A stretch of 62,382 nucleotides of DNA from Oscillatoriaceae cyanobacterium M33_DOE_052. GTDB lineage: Bacteria > Cyanobacteriota > Cyanobacteriia > Cyanobacteriales > Laspinemataceae. The notes beneath the pieces are model-generated. The model had not been told where the DNA came from, did no database searches, and saw nothing but the letters and a program-made list of their open reading frames with translations. Positions 14,899 through 24,284 of this stretch are shown one piece after another. The DNA lies in NCBI GenBank assembly GCA_015296065.1, contig DVDU01000038.1, positions 1-62,382 of the forward strand, read 5' to 3'. How positions within the stretch are numbered: the first letter of the stretch is position 1; every line of letters begins with the position of its first letter. The position numbers and the translations under genes are program-made.

Positions 14899-16977
14899 AT
14901 GGTAAAAACTTCGTGGGAGAGTCCCAGCTCGATGATGCCGGTCCATTGCACGAAAGGACACCATAACCCGCCAGGAAGTCGCTTTTGCCAGTATTGCGGG
15001 GAGCGGTTGGTTTTGGCTCTGGGTAAGGATTTGTCTCACGGGATGATCGTGGGCGATCGCTACCGGATGGTGCGGGAACTTGGCCACGGTGGTTTCGGGC
15101 GCACTTATTTGGTAGAGGATATCAACCGGTTTGGGGAAAAGTGCGTCCTCAAAGAGTTTGCGCCTAAAGTGCAGGGCACTCAGTCTCTGAAAAAGGCTGA
15201 GGAGCTATTCGCTCGGGAGGCGGGGGTACTTTATAAGCTGCAACACTCCCAAATTCCGAAGTTTCGGGAGCTGTTGCGGGCGAAGGTGGGGGATGCTAGC
15301 CGCCTATTTTTGGTGCAGGATTATGTGGAAGGTTGGACTTACAGCCAGTTGTTGCAAGAATGCAAGCGCCAGGGCAAGCGGTTTACGGAGGCGCAAGGGC
15401 GGCAGTTATTGCTGGACTTGTTGCCTGTGTTGGATTACATCCATTCTCTTGGGGTGATTCATCGGGATATCTCGCCGGATAATTTAATTTGGCGCCGCTC
15501 GGACCAGTTACCGGTGCTGATTGATTTCGGCGGGGTGAAGCAGGTGGCGGCGAATTTGGAATCTGAGTATCGGGCAGTTGGGGCGACACCGGCGCCGATG
15601 GCGACGATTTTGGGGAAGTTGGGGTATGCACCGCCGGAGCAGATGCGATCGGGTGCGGTTTATCCCCATAGTGATTTGTATGCTTTGGCGGTGACGGTGG
15701 TGGTGCTGGTGACGGCGCGGGAGCCGCAGCAGTTGTTTGATGACCAAACTTTGCAGTGGCGGTGGCCCGAAGAGGTGCGGGTGGAGCCTTTGTTGGCGCA
15801 GGTGCTGCAGAAAATGCTCTCGGCGCGCCCGGGCGATCGTTTCTTGCGGGCGGCTGAGGTTTGGCAGGCTCTTCATGCTACATCGCCTGCGCAGATTTCT
15901 GGGGGCCGGGTGGGAACGGAAATGCCCCCGGAAATGGCGGCCCCAGTGCGGGGAGAAGCGGCGACGGCATCCCCGGAAGGTGAAGCGGTGACCAATGGGG
16001 CGATCGTCTCTCGGCAACCGGTTCTACTGTGGTGGCATTTTTTGCTGTTTTTGCTGGTGAGTGTCACGGGGGGGGCGGTGGGATGGTGGGGCGCCCATAA
16101 CTGGGTGCGCATGCCGATGTCTTTACAGCAGGAGGAGATGCCCCAGGAGCCGCCGACTTTATTTGAACCGTTGAGGGAGGAACCAGCCTTGGATGCGACT
16201 TTTTCTGAGGCGGAAAAGAAGCGTAAGCAGGCGCTGAGCGATCGGCGGGTGGCTCTGGGGGTGGATGCCAATTTCTTTGGTCGGTTGGTGGATGAGGCTT
16301 TTTACCAGGAGTATCCGGAGAAACAGGGGGTTGAGTTGGGCAAGGGTGAGGAAGATGCGGTGTGGCGTGAGCGTTGGGATACGATCGCGGAGCTTTTGCT
16401 CGATCGGCTCTCGGCAGTGAGCGATGAGGAGGCGCGGCGGCGTTTGGGCCTCTATGGTGTGGGGGATAGAGAGCGGTGGCGGCGAATGGTAAACGAGCTG
16501 CACCTCGGCATCAGCGCCCTTTACGATTTGGCTGATGCCAAGTTCTACCACCTATTTCCTCAGTGGCAAGGACGGGATTTTATTGAGTTGCAAGCAGGGC
16601 AGGTTTGGTCGGCGATCGTCTCTGATACGATCTTAGCCTTGCAAGATGGCACCGCCCTAGAAGAGATTCGTTTTCCTCCCGGGGCTTTCCGCACGCAAGT
16701 GGCAGGCACTCTCCCCCCTGGTGGCGGCAAAGCCTATATCGCCTACCTCAACCAAGGTCAAATTCTGCGCCTCAACTTACAAGCTGACGCCGCCACCCGC
16801 TTGTCTGTGTACGCCCCCAGTGGTAATGAATACCCCCTCCTTGAAGACTCCTCAGAACACACTTTGAGCGCTACTTTATCTGAATCTGGTTATTATGAAA
16901 TCACTATTGTTTCTGCCGACCCAGAACATATTTACTACAATCTCAATGTCGCCGCCGACCAGGTAACAACTGAGTAA
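14899..16977 (+). CDS. Serine/threonine protein kinase with zinc ribbon and membrane anchor
   Basis: Hanks-type kinase of 692 residues. A zinc ribbon (CTKGHHNPPGSRFCQYCGERL, about residues 16-37) is followed by the kinase domain: glycine loop ELGHGGFGRTYL, VAIK-type lysine in VLKEFAP, catalytic HRDISPDN with Asp190, and DFG Asp209. Residues after about 355 are low complexity, then one membrane helix (LLWWHFLLFLLVSVTGGAVG, about 375-395). The outer part is a helical region and a C-terminal beta domain resembling PPC domains (about 590-690). It probably links an extracytoplasmic sensor to cytoplasmic phosphorylation. ATG 14932 is an alternative start, since the listed one lies next to heptamer repeats with no clear binding site. 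Confidence 0.88.
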   Translation: MVKTSWESPSSMMPVHCTKGHHNPPGSRFCQYCGERLVLALGKDLSHGMIVGDRYRMVRELGHGGFGRTYLVEDINRFGEKCVLKEFAPKVQGTQSLKKAEELFAREAGVLYKLQHSQIPKFRELLRAKVGDASRLFLVQDYVEGWTYSQLLQECKRQGKRFTEAQGRQLLLDLLPVLDYIHSLGVIHRDISPDNLIWRRSDQLPVLIDFGGVKQVAANLESEYRAVGATPAPMATILGKLGYAPPEQMRSGAVYPHSDLYALAVTVVVLVTAREPQQLFDDQTLQWRWPEEVRVEPLLAQVLQKMLSARPGDRFLRAAEVWQALHATSPAQISGGRVGTEMPPEMAAPVRGEAATASPEGEAVTNGAIVSRQPVLLWWHFLLFLLVSVTGGAVGWWGAHNWVRMPMSLQQEEMPQEPPTLFEPLREEPALDATFSEAEKKRKQALSDRRVALGVDANFFGRLVDEAFYQEYPEKQGVELGKGEEDAVWRERWDTIAELLLDRLSAVSDEEARRRLGLYGVGDRERWRRMVNELHLGISALYDLADAKFYHLFPQWQGRDFIELQAGQVWSAIVSDTILALQDGTALEEIRFPPGAFRTQVAGTLPPGGGKAYIAYLNQGQILRLNLQADAATRLSVYAPSGNEYPLLEDSSEHTLSATLSESGYYEITIVSADPEHIYYNLNVAADQVTTE

Positions 16978-17440
16978 ATCCACATAATTAAAGCCCCAAT
17001 CAAATCAGGTTCTGTATTTTGGGCAGTAGGGGCAATTCGCGAATCGCCCCTACTCCTACTGGTGATGAAGCGACTCCGAGGTGAGGCACTGCCCACCCTA
17101 CTCCGGCTCGATGTGAAGTTTTTTTCGGTTGACGTACTTATTGGTAATCTGCAACTTTTTCTCAAGATTGCAAAACATTGCGAAAAGTTAATAATTCTTA
17201 CACAAAACAATAAAGGGATTGTTTTAGTCATAGGCTAGATCTGAATTGTTTTGCTGGTGAGGCGGATTGACTAGAAAATATACTCAGCATCAGTACGCTT
17301 GGCAAGCACGGGTAGAGGGCAACCACTGAGTAGGGCCAACCACGGGGGGATTGCCCCTACGGAAATTGTGAGAAAATGAGAAACGGCCAACAACTGGCAA
17401 ACTCTCAACTGTCTTGGAATACCACAAAGGAGAACGCTTT
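16978..17440. other. chlB upstream region with hairpin repeats
   Basis: This 463-base gap holds a 28-base palindrome at 17026-17053 (GTAGGGGC arm and GCCCCTAC arm), a related broken copy near 17325-17360 (AGTAGGGCCAACC...GATTGCCCCTACGG), and an AT-rich segment at 17150-17230 that may carry the chlB promoter. No gene is seen. The palindrome could terminate the kinase transcript, but it lacks a T-run. Confidence 0.55.
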
Positions 17441-18967
17441 ATGAAATTGGCTTACTGGATGTATGCAGGCCCAGCTCACATTGGCACGCTTCGCATCGCT
17501 AGTTCTTTTAAGAATGTTCACGCGATTATGCACGCTCCTCTGGGAGATGATTATTTCAATGTGATGCGATCGATGCTGGAGCGGGAGCGGGACTTCACCC
17601 CAGTAACTACCAGCGTGGTCGATCGCAATGTGCTAGCCAGGGGTTCTCAAGAAAAAGTGGTCAACAATATCGTCCGCAAAGACCAAGAAGAATCGCCAGA
17701 CTTGATTGTGCTGACGCCTACTTGCACTTCCAGCATCCTGCAAGAGGACTTAAACAACTTTGTGGAGCGAGCGCAGATGGATGCGAAAGGTGATGTGTTG
17801 CTGGCGGATGTGAATCACTACCGCGCCAATGAATTGCAAGCAGCCGATCGCACTTTGCAGCAAATCGTCCAATATTATATCAGTAAAGCGCGCAAAAAAG
17901 GCGACTTGCCATCAGATAAGACCGAGAAACCATCGGTAAATATTATCGGTATTTCTACCCTAGGTTTCCACAATAACCACGATTGCACCGAACTAAAACG
18001 CCTGATGGCAGAGTTAGGGATTGAAGTCAACGAAGTTATCCCCGATGGCGCCTCAGTTCACAACCTGAAAAACCTGCCTCGCGCCTGGTTTAACCTAGTT
18101 CCCTATCGCGAACTGGGAATGATGACGGTACAATATCTGCAAGAAGAATTCGGGATGCCTTTTGTGGATATCACGCCGATGGGAGTGGTGGAAACGGCGC
18201 GTTGTATCCGCAAAATTCAGCAGGTACTCAATAGCCAAGGCGCTGGGGTGGATTATGAAGCCTATATCGATAAACAAACCCGGTTTGTTTCCCAAGCTGC
18301 CTGGTTTTCTCGCTCCATTGACTGCCAGAATTTGACGGGTAAAAAAGCGGTGGTGTTTGGCGATAATACCCACGCGGCGGCGCTGACCAAGATTTTATCA
18401 CGAGAAATGGGGATTCGGGTGGTGCTGGCGGGGACTTACTGCAAATATGATGCGGACTGGTTCCGGGAGCAGGTGAGCGAATATTGCGATGAAGTGCTGA
18501 TTAGTGATGATAATGGGGCGATTGGTGACGCGATCGCTCGCCTAGAACCAGCCGCCATCTTTGGCACCCAAATGGAACGCCACGTGGGTAAGCGGTTGGA
18601 TATTCCCTGCGGTGTTATCGCCGCTCCCATTCACATCCAAAACTTCCCCGTGGGTTATAAACCATTTGTGGGTTATGAAGGGGCAAACCAACTCGTAGAT
18701 TTGATTTACAACTCCTTCACTTTGGGGATGGAAGACCACTTGCTGGAAATCTTTGGCGGTCACGATACCAAAGAAGTGATTCAAAAGACAATTTCCGCTG
18801 ATTCTGATTTAAACTGGACGAAAGAAGCCCAAGGGGAACTGAATAAAGTTCCTGGTTTCGTGCGGGGGAAAGTGAAGCGGAATACGGAGAAATTCGCCCG
18901 CGATCGAGGTTTGAGCCAAATCACCTTAGAGGTGATGTACGCCGCTAAAGAATCCGTCGGCGCTTAA
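17441..18967 (+). CDS. chlB: Light-independent protochlorophyllide reductase subunit B
   Basis: Subunit of the dark-operative protochlorophyllide oxidoreductase. With ChlN it forms the catalytic component that receives electrons from the ChlL iron protein and reduces ring D of protochlorophyllide. The 508-residue protein begins [20 protein letters not shown]. Asp36, in APLGDDYF, is the unusual aspartate ligand of the [4Fe-4S] cluster known for ChlB/BchB, and cysteines such as that in TPTCTSS follow. The start at 17441 is set by AAAGGAGAACGCTTT; the frame is open 27 bases upstream. The C-terminal domain ends in a typical MYAAKE segment. chlL and chlN are not in this window, in line with the usual separation of chlB from chlLN in cyanobacteria. 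Confidence 0.97.
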   Translation: MKLAYWMYAGPAHIGTLRIASSFKNVHAIMHAPLGDDYFNVMRSMLERERDFTPVTTSVVDRNVLARGSQEKVVNNIVRKDQEESPDLIVLTPTCTSSILQEDLNNFVERAQMDAKGDVLLADVNHYRANELQAADRTLQQIVQYYISKARKKGDLPSDKTEKPSVNIIGISTLGFHNNHDCTELKRLMAELGIEVNEVIPDGASVHNLKNLPRAWFNLVPYRELGMMTVQYLQEEFGMPFVDITPMGVVETARCIRKIQQVLNSQGAGVDYEAYIDKQTRFVSQAAWFSRSIDCQNLTGKKAVVFGDNTHAAALTKILSREMGIRVVLAGTYCKYDADWFREQVSEYCDEVLISDDNGAIGDAIARLEPAAIFGTQMERHVGKRLDIPCGVIAAPIHIQNFPVGYKPFVGYEGANQLVDLIYNSFTLGMEDHLLEIFGGHDTKEVIQKTISADSDLNWTKEAQGELNKVPGFVRGKVKRNTEKFARDRGLSQITLEVMYAAKESVGA

Positions 18968-18987
18968 TTCTGTTTGGGCAGTTGTTG

Positions 18988-19032
18988 CGGTGGGCAGTGT
19001 TATTTCATAAGAATGACGCTGCCCACCGTTTT
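18988..19032 (+). terminator. Rho-independent terminator of chlB
   Basis: CGGTGGGCAG (18988-18997) and CTGCCCACCG (19019-19028) form a perfect 10-bp stem with a 21-base loop. TTTTG follows. It begins 21 bases after the chlB stop. Confidence 0.85.
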
Positions 19033-19074
19033 GAAAAGTTGTACTTTCATTTTTGTGAAGAGCTAGGGTGATTT

Positions 19075-19296
19075 ATGAAACTCGATCGCATCACGAGCAA
19101 TCCCGATCGCCTGAATGGACAACCCTGCATTAGAAATCTGCGTCGAACCGTTCGCCGGGTAATTGAGCTACTGGCAACTTATCCCGATCGGCAAGAACTC
19201 TACCAGGAGTTTCCCGAGTTGGAAGAGGAAGATATCCGACAAGCCTTGATTTTTGCCGCTTCATATTTAGACGAACAGATTATTGACTATATATAG
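19075..19296 (+). CDS. DUF433 protein
   Basis: A 73-residue protein matching DUF433: DRITSNPDRLNGQPCIRNLRRTVRRVIELLATYP, then a helical EFPELEEEDIRQALIFAASYLDEQ. DUF433 proteins resemble winged-helix DNA-binding antitoxins and often precede a PIN-like DUF5615 toxin. Here the next gene is a DUF2283 protein instead. The usual GxPxIxGTRI motif appears as GQPCIRNLRRT, a mild divergence. It begins right after the chlB terminator and probably has its own promoter. Confidence 0.85.
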   Translation: MKLDRITSNPDRLNGQPCIRNLRRTVRRVIELLATYPDRQELYQEFPELEEEDIRQALIFAASYLDEQIIDYI

Positions 19297-19330
19297 GCGG
19301 GGAAAAATTACCCTTTTATTCATAATTAAT

Positions 19331-19564
19331 ATGAACAAAAACCTGACATTTCGCTATGATAAAGTAGGCGATATTCTCTATATCGATACCTGTCCTCCCT
19401 ATGCCGAGCAAGAATCGGAAGAAATTGGGGATGAAATTATTGCCCGTTTTCATCCTGAGTCAGGGGCGATCGAGAATTTAGAAATCCTATTTTTTTCCCG
19501 CCGCCTCAATGGCAATCAGGCGTTTCAACTGCCGATCGCCGCCGCCTTGTCATTAGTCAGTTAG
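19331..19564 (+). CDS. DUF2283 protein
   Basis: A 77-residue protein matching DUF2283: FRYDKVGDILYIDTCPPYAEQESEEIGDEIIARFHPESGAIENLEILFFSRRL. These are small beta-rich proteins of unknown function, often encoded near toxin-antitoxin-like genes. I chose ATG 19331, where the protein begins with the family's usual strand; the frame is open 48 bases upstream and overlaps the DUF433 stop. The 34-base gap to DUF433 suggests cotranscription. Confidence 0.8.
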   Translation: MNKNLTFRYDKVGDILYIDTCPPYAEQESEEIGDEIIARFHPESGAIENLEILFFSRRLNGNQAFQLPIAAALSLVS

Positions 19565-19712
19565 AACCCGGAGCGAAATCTGCCTGACTTTTGCGACTCT
19601 AAGCAGCCGCATGATTACGCAAGGCCGGTATTGCCATCTCCTGCTATACTAGAAATTAGGGGAAAAAAAGCCCCCATCTCAATAACTATACCGATATTGG
19701 AGGAATTGCCCG

Positions 19713-20303
19713 ATGATTGCTTCACCCCAACCCTCCCTCACCCCAGAGGAATACCTCGAACTCGAAGCCCAAAGCGCCATCAAACACGAATACATAGATG
19801 GCGAAGTTTACGCAATGGCGGGCACCACCGACACCCATAACACCATTGCCCTGAATTTAGCCACCCTAATTCGCAGCCACCTGCGGGGGACAGATTGCCG
19901 GGTTTACTTTGCCGATATCAAAGCCCAAATTGAAAAGCGAAACTGCTTTTATTATCCCGATTTGCTCGTAACTTGCCACCCCCAAGACCGAGAAACATCT
20001 ACCTATAAACGCTTTCCTAAACTGATTATCGAAGTTCTTTCCGATAGTACAGAAGCCTTTGATAGAGGGGACAAATTCAACGACTATCAAACCTTAGAAA
20101 GTCTAGAAGAATATGTTTTAGTCAATACTAAACATCCAAGAATTGAAATATTCCGCCGAAATCAACAGGGATTATGGCTATACCAAAGCTATAGCACGAC
20201 CGCTGGCAATATCAAACTGCAAAGTATCGATTTAACCATGACTTTTGAGGGAATTTATGAGGATGTCACCCTGGAAGCTGCATCACCGACAAAACTGGAA
20301 TAA
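19713..20303 (+). CDS. Uma2-family (DUF820) PD-(D/E)XK nuclease
   Basis: A 196-residue protein of the Uma2 family, very abundant in cyanobacteria. It starts LTPEEYLELEAQSAIKHEYIDGEVYAMAG. The nuclease core is visible as YYPDLLVTC (Asp) and LIIEVLSDSTEAFDRGDKFNDY (Glu, then Lys in the following helix). The family is predicted to be restriction-endonuclease-like, but the biological role is not established. GGAGG at 19699-19703 sets the start. It lies between the DUF433/DUF2283 pair and a restriction-modification pair in a small accessory cluster. Confidence 0.92.
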   Translation: MIASPQPSLTPEEYLELEAQSAIKHEYIDGEVYAMAGTTDTHNTIALNLATLIRSHLRGTDCRVYFADIKAQIEKRNCFYYPDLLVTCHPQDRETSTYKRFPKLIIEVLSDSTEAFDRGDKFNDYQTLESLEEYVLVNTKHPRIEIFRRNQQGLWLYQSYSTTAGNIKLQSIDLTMTFEGIYEDVTLEAASPTKLE

Positions 20304-20538
20304 ACAACTATTTCAATTACATATAGCGGTTTGCAGGTATATTTGGCACATAACCTCACCGCAAACTCCTCGTGCCCTCAGCCCCATCCCCTCTCCCAAA
20401 AAGGGAGAGGATAGTAGAAATGCTTTTGAATAGTCCAATATCATTTGACCAAGTGCTGTAATTTATCTTGATTGATGATGTTATAATCAGAATCGAGCCT
20501 GAATTGGGCGCCAAAATCTGATAAATATGAGATGAAAT
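20304..20538. repeat. Gap with CCTCTCCC hairpin
   Basis: CCTCTCCC (20390-20397) and GGGAGAGG (20403-20410) form an 8-bp stem with an AAAAA loop. This belongs to the dispersed CCCTCTCCC hairpin family also seen at 24237-24261. The rest of the gap is AT-rich and non-coding. Confidence 0.65.
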
Positions 20539-21342
20539 ATGTTAAAACCTAGCTCAGATAAAGATGAAGAATATATCCACCTATTACTAGAGCCGATCGC
20601 CAAATGCAAAAATTACCAGCCTCGATTTGGTGGTGGCACCGGACTAACACTATCTGAGTTTCAGAGACTATATCAAGCTGACCCTTTCTACTCTTGGTTT
20701 GGATTGGACTCACCCCTGATGTATTCCGCTCATAAAGCCGCTGGCGGTATCACATCAGTTTATCGGCAAATCGGTATTGGCTGTCAGAGACTTTGGCAAC
20801 GCATTTTAATGGATTCTCTGGGACTGACAGCAGAACAGTCTGCATGGTCTTACCAAATTCAGACTACTACCGGAAAACCGCGCACCCTGTCTCTTGATGC
20901 TAGAATTACCATCAAGGATGTACAAACCCCGCAACCAAGGCAAATTCTCATTGATTGGTTGCAAGACGCTTGCCGCACCACCGGCGTTTCCGAAGAAATC
21001 AGCCGCGTGGTGAAAGGTGTAGTTTTTGAAGTCCGGCAAGGTTATAAAAGTAAAGATGCCAAGCGGCAAAATGCCGACATTTCCAATGCTGCTGCCGCCT
21101 ACTCAGCAGCTTATTTACCAGTTTTGCTACTGCTCTCTAATCAGATAGATGCTGACGTAGCAAACCGCTACCGCAATGCGCGCTTATTAATTCTTAATGG
21201 CACGATTGGTGGTTTCGCCACTGACTCAACTTATGAGTTTTGCCGCCAAATCATCGGCTATGACTTGGCAGATTTCTTTCAGCGACACTCTCTCCGATTC
21301 AAAACGGAGGTAGAATCAGTTTTGGCAATGCTGCTACAGTAG
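20539..21342 (+). CDS. Putative type II restriction endonuclease
   Basis: A 267-residue soluble protein placed 5 bases before a DNA methyltransferase gene, the usual arrangement of a type II restriction-modification pair. A possible catalytic segment is VVFEVRQGYKSKDAKRQNAD (Glu164, Lys170, Asp180), with an upstream acidic LSLDARI. The sequence recalls CfrBI-type enzymes (C^CWWGG), but that is weak memory, so the recognition site should be treated as unknown. No other domains are visible. It has no strong ribosome binding site. The lower GC content than chlB fits an acquired gene. Confidence 0.6.
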   Translation: MLKPSSDKDEEYIHLLLEPIAKCKNYQPRFGGGTGLTLSEFQRLYQADPFYSWFGLDSPLMYSAHKAAGGITSVYRQIGIGCQRLWQRILMDSLGLTAEQSAWSYQIQTTTGKPRTLSLDARITIKDVQTPQPRQILIDWLQDACRTTGVSEEISRVVKGVVFEVRQGYKSKDAKRQNADISNAAAAYSAAYLPVLLLLSNQIDADVANRYRNARLLILNGTIGGFATDSTYEFCRQIIGYDLADFFQRHSLRFKTEVESVLAMLLQ

Positions 21343-21347
21343 GTATA

Positions 21348-22556
21348 ATGGTATCTCAAAAATCCGATTTAACCTTCAAACACAACCTCAAACATGGTCG
21401 TCATGGATGGCTGCGCTTAACCCCCGCGTATTCAGTGAAGATAGTTGGGGATATCTTGGAGCGCCTCGGCGAACCGCAAAGGGTACTTGACCCCTTTTCC
21501 GGTACGGGGACCACGGGATTAGTCTGTGCCGAAAGAGGCGTTAACTGTGATTTAGTGGATATCAATCCCTTTCTAGTGTGGCTGGCAAAAGTCAAAGCCG
21601 ATAATTACACTCTTGGCGAACTGGATGCAGCCAATAATTTAGCTCAAACCGCCGTCAATAAAGCACGCCAGCATCCAGCCACAGAAAATCTGTGGATTCC
21701 ACCTTTACATAATATAGAACGCTGGTGGGATTCTGAGCGATTAATTGCCTTGGCGCGGTTATTTAGGGGGTTGCAGATTTCCGAATGTACGGGAAAGGTG
21801 CGAAATCTAACGTTGGTTGCCTTCTGTCGGGTGGCCATCAACTGGTCTAATGCCGCTTTCAACCATCAATCTATGTCTTTTAAATCGCCGCAACTTAGCC
21901 TATTTCAAGAAAGGGAATCAGATTTAATTTTTAATGATTTTCTCAGACAAATCCAGGAAATCATCGCGGCGGCAACAAAGAATATTAGGGGTAAAGTTCA
22001 TGTATATGAGGGAGACTCGCGCCATCTGGGTCAAATTTTATCTGAAAAATACGATTGTGTGATTACTTCGCCTCCCTATGTAAATCGCATGAGTTATATT
22101 CGCGAAGTCCGTCCCTATATGTATTGGCTGGGATTTTTGCAGTTAGCGCGGGAGGCTGGCGAGCTGGACTGGCAAGCAATTGGCGGGACTTGGGGAATAG
22201 CTACGAGTCGGTTAAACACCTGGAAACCAGGGGATATGGTAATTGGTGATGACAGCTTTGATGAGATGCTCCAAGGGATTAGAAATTGTAGTGAGCCTCT
22301 GGCGAATTACGTTCACAAGTATTTTTTAGATATCAAAACTCATTTACTCAGCTTGCATGAAGTTCTATTGCCCGGTGCTGATTTATTTTGGATAGTTGGC
22401 AATTCTAAATTTTATGATACCTTGGTTCCCGTAGAGCTGATTTATGTTAATATCTTAGAATCTCTAGGATTTAGAGACGTTAATTATAGCATTTTGAGAA
22501 AGAGAAATTCTAAAAAAGAGCTGCATGAGTTTTTAATTTCTGCTCGTGCTTCATAA
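21348..22556 (+). CDS. DNA methyltransferase (SPPY type, probably N4-cytosine)
   Basis: SAM-dependent DNA amino-methyltransferase of 402 residues. The SAM-binding motif DPFSGTGTTG is at residues 48-57, followed by an acidic strand end VDINPF. The catalytic motif TSPPY is at 240-244; the S-P-P-Y form is typical of N4-cytosine enzymes. The order (motif I before IV) is that of the alpha/gamma-like arrangement. Together with the preceding gene it should form a restriction-modification system that marks and cuts the same site. Target sequence is not predictable here. The gene is AT-rich toward the 3' end. Confidence 0.85.
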   Translation: MVSQKSDLTFKHNLKHGRHGWLRLTPAYSVKIVGDILERLGEPQRVLDPFSGTGTTGLVCAERGVNCDLVDINPFLVWLAKVKADNYTLGELDAANNLAQTAVNKARQHPATENLWIPPLHNIERWWDSERLIALARLFRGLQISECTGKVRNLTLVAFCRVAINWSNAAFNHQSMSFKSPQLSLFQERESDLIFNDFLRQIQEIIAAATKNIRGKVHVYEGDSRHLGQILSEKYDCVITSPPYVNRMSYIREVRPYMYWLGFLQLAREAGELDWQAIGGTWGIATSRLNTWKPGDMVIGDDSFDEMLQGIRNCSEPLANYVHKYFLDIKTHLLSLHEVLLPGADLFWIVGNSKFYDTLVPVELIYVNILESLGFRDVNYSILRKRNSKKELHEFLISARAS

Positions 22557-22675
22557 AGGTTGAGGATCAAGACACAGAGGACACCCAAGTAATATTTAAT
22601 CTTTTTTGTTTGGTGTTCTTTGTGTCTTATTGGTAAAAATCAACCACTGTCTCGTCACCAGATAACAAATAGAGA

Positions 22676-23425
22676 TTAAGACCGGTAGGCAAGGCGGAGA
22701 CTTTGAACTAAGAGCAAGAGGGACGCTGCAGCGATCAATCCTCCCCAAAACCAATAGGGTAAAAGTAACTGCTGGGCGATTTGCCCGGTGTCGGAAAGCA
22801 TGGATTTCCCGCCGATCGCGGCGGTGCGGGTGAATAAATAATCGACTTGGTGAAATGTGTTAATGCAAGCCTGAACTCCGAGGAATTGGATGGCAAAACC
22901 TTGAAACCATTGAGGAGTTTTCAGAGCGATGGCGAGGATGGAGACGCCGAGGATGGTGATGGCAAGGATACCGAAGAGCGATCGCACCCAGATGAGAGCC
23001 GAAACCACCAGCAACCCACCCAGAAATAACAGACAGTAGTGAGCAGTGCGAAATTGGCGACTAGCGAGGATAAACCCCGCACCAGCCAGGGGCGGTCCCA
23101 TCAGTCCCCCCGCTGCCACCAGAGCCCGACCAATAGGTCCGAGGAATAAAGACCCCCCATGTATCGCTATCCCGGAACCACTAGGGTAAATGCGCAACTG
23201 GTGAAAATCGCCCCCCAAAAGTATTGCCGTCAACCCGTGGCCCATTTCGTGAAACCAAGTGGCGAGGATACTAAAGGGATAGAGGATATACTGACCCCAA
23301 GGCACCTGCCACAAGATAACTGTTACTACTGCTGCACCTAACAGCCAGCCAATGCCCAAGGTTCCCCCACCCGGACCAGAGGGCAGAGGGTGAGAGGGGA
23401 AAGGTTCCCGGTTTGGGTTGCGCAT
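22676..23425 (-). CDS. M50-family membrane metallopeptidase
   Basis: A 249-residue integral membrane protein with about six hydrophobic helices. The zinc-protease motif HEMGH (in TWFHEMGHGLTAILLGG, about residues 58-74) defines it as an M50B-like site-2-protease relative; GGLMGPPLAG may be the second half of the active site. Such proteins cleave membrane-bound substrates or have lost activity; the substrate is unknown. The FHA-domain gene ends 33 bases upstream on the same strand, so they are likely cotranscribed. Confidence 0.85.
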   Translation of the reverse strand: MRNPNREPFPSHPLPSGPGGGTLGIGWLLGAAVVTVILWQVPWGQYILYPFSILATWFHEMGHGLTAILLGGDFHQLRIYPSGSGIAIHGGSLFLGPIGRALVAAGGLMGPPLAGAGFILASRQFRTAHYCLLFLGGLLVVSALIWVRSLFGILAITILGVSILAIALKTPQWFQGFAIQFLGVQACINTFHQVDYLFTRTAAIGGKSMLSDTGQIAQQLLLPYWFWGGLIAAASLLLLVQSLRLAYRS

Positions 23426-23458
23426 TCAATACCTCCTAAAATCCTGTGCCGAAATTTT

Positions 23459-23938
23459 TTACTCTGGTGTCTCCGGAGAAGGGGCCACCCGGATGGGAGG
23501 GGGTATGGGTTTGGTACTGGCGGCGGTATCCTCTTCGCTCGTCGTCTCGCCGAACCGATCGGTCTGCGAAGCAGTCGTGCCATCTTTGCGCATCCACTCC
23601 CCTAAAATCTCCTCATCAAACCTGGTTCTAGGCGGGATACCGCCGATGTTGATTTGGATTTTAGGACCTGACTGGGCTAAGCGCACGATCAGCCCATCGG
23701 TAACGGCAATTTTCTCAATAAACTTCCCCTCCAAGTAGGTGCCGTTAGTGCCCAGGCTGATTAAATCCCAGTTCCGACCCTGCCGCCGCAATTCCAGGTG
23801 TCGTCTGGACACCACAGCGCTGTAGAGGACCACGTTGTTGTCCGTGGCTCGCCCCACCCTAATTACGGATTCGTTTTCAAAGCTCCAACTTTTAATCGGA
23901 GTGGACTGCAGCGGATGCAGTAAAGTGAGTGTAATCAC
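23459..23938 (-). CDS. FHA-domain protein
   Basis: A 159-residue protein that starts at GTG and is mostly one FHA domain: VIRVGRATDNNVVLYSAVVSRRHLEL, then GTNGTYLEG. Gly-Arg, Ser-x-x-His and Asn-Gly, the phosphothreonine-binding signature, are all present. A Pro/Ser/Thr-rich tail (about 105-159) follows. It is expected to bind phosphorylated partners, plausibly those of Hanks-type kinases such as the one at 14899. It is followed by the M50 peptidase gene in the same direction. Confidence 0.9.
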   Translation of the reverse strand: MITLTLLHPLQSTPIKSWSFENESVIRVGRATDNNVVLYSAVVSRRHLELRRQGRNWDLISLGTNGTYLEGKFIEKIAVTDGLIVRLAQSGPKIQINIGGIPPRTRFDEEILGEWMRKDGTTASQTDRFGETTSEEDTAASTKPIPPPIRVAPSPETPE

Positions 23939-24284
23939 GGGAGCATCCCACTTTGATGATGTAGATACACCTTAATCGGAAAAGGCTTCAGGTGTAGGTT
24001 AGTGCGGTGTCTTGATCGCCATTTTTTTGCTCGTCCGCCTAATGGCGTCGCATCAGCATCGAGCATCCCTTGCCGTGGCTCCAATTTACCTAGACTCCCC
24101 ACCTGATGCCTATTATAGGTTAGGTTTGTGCAACTGCTTGACTAATTCGCTCCAGCACTGGGTGACAAGATGCGTCACTTATCCGGCAGTCCCTAGTCAC
24201 AGGTCAAATGACAAATGACCAACGGTACTATCAAAACCCCTCTCCCTCTCTGGGAGAGGGGGTGAGGGCGGCAGTTGCCGCCAC
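23939..24284. other. Intergenic region with a strong hairpin repeat
   Basis: CCCCTCTCCC (24237-24246) and GGGAGAGGGG (24252-24261) form a perfect 10-bp stem with a TCTCT loop, directly downstream of the FHA/zinc-ribbon gene stop on the minus strand, so it may terminate that gene. Heptamer-like AAATGAC units lie at 24204-24222. No gene seen in the rest. Confidence 0.6.
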
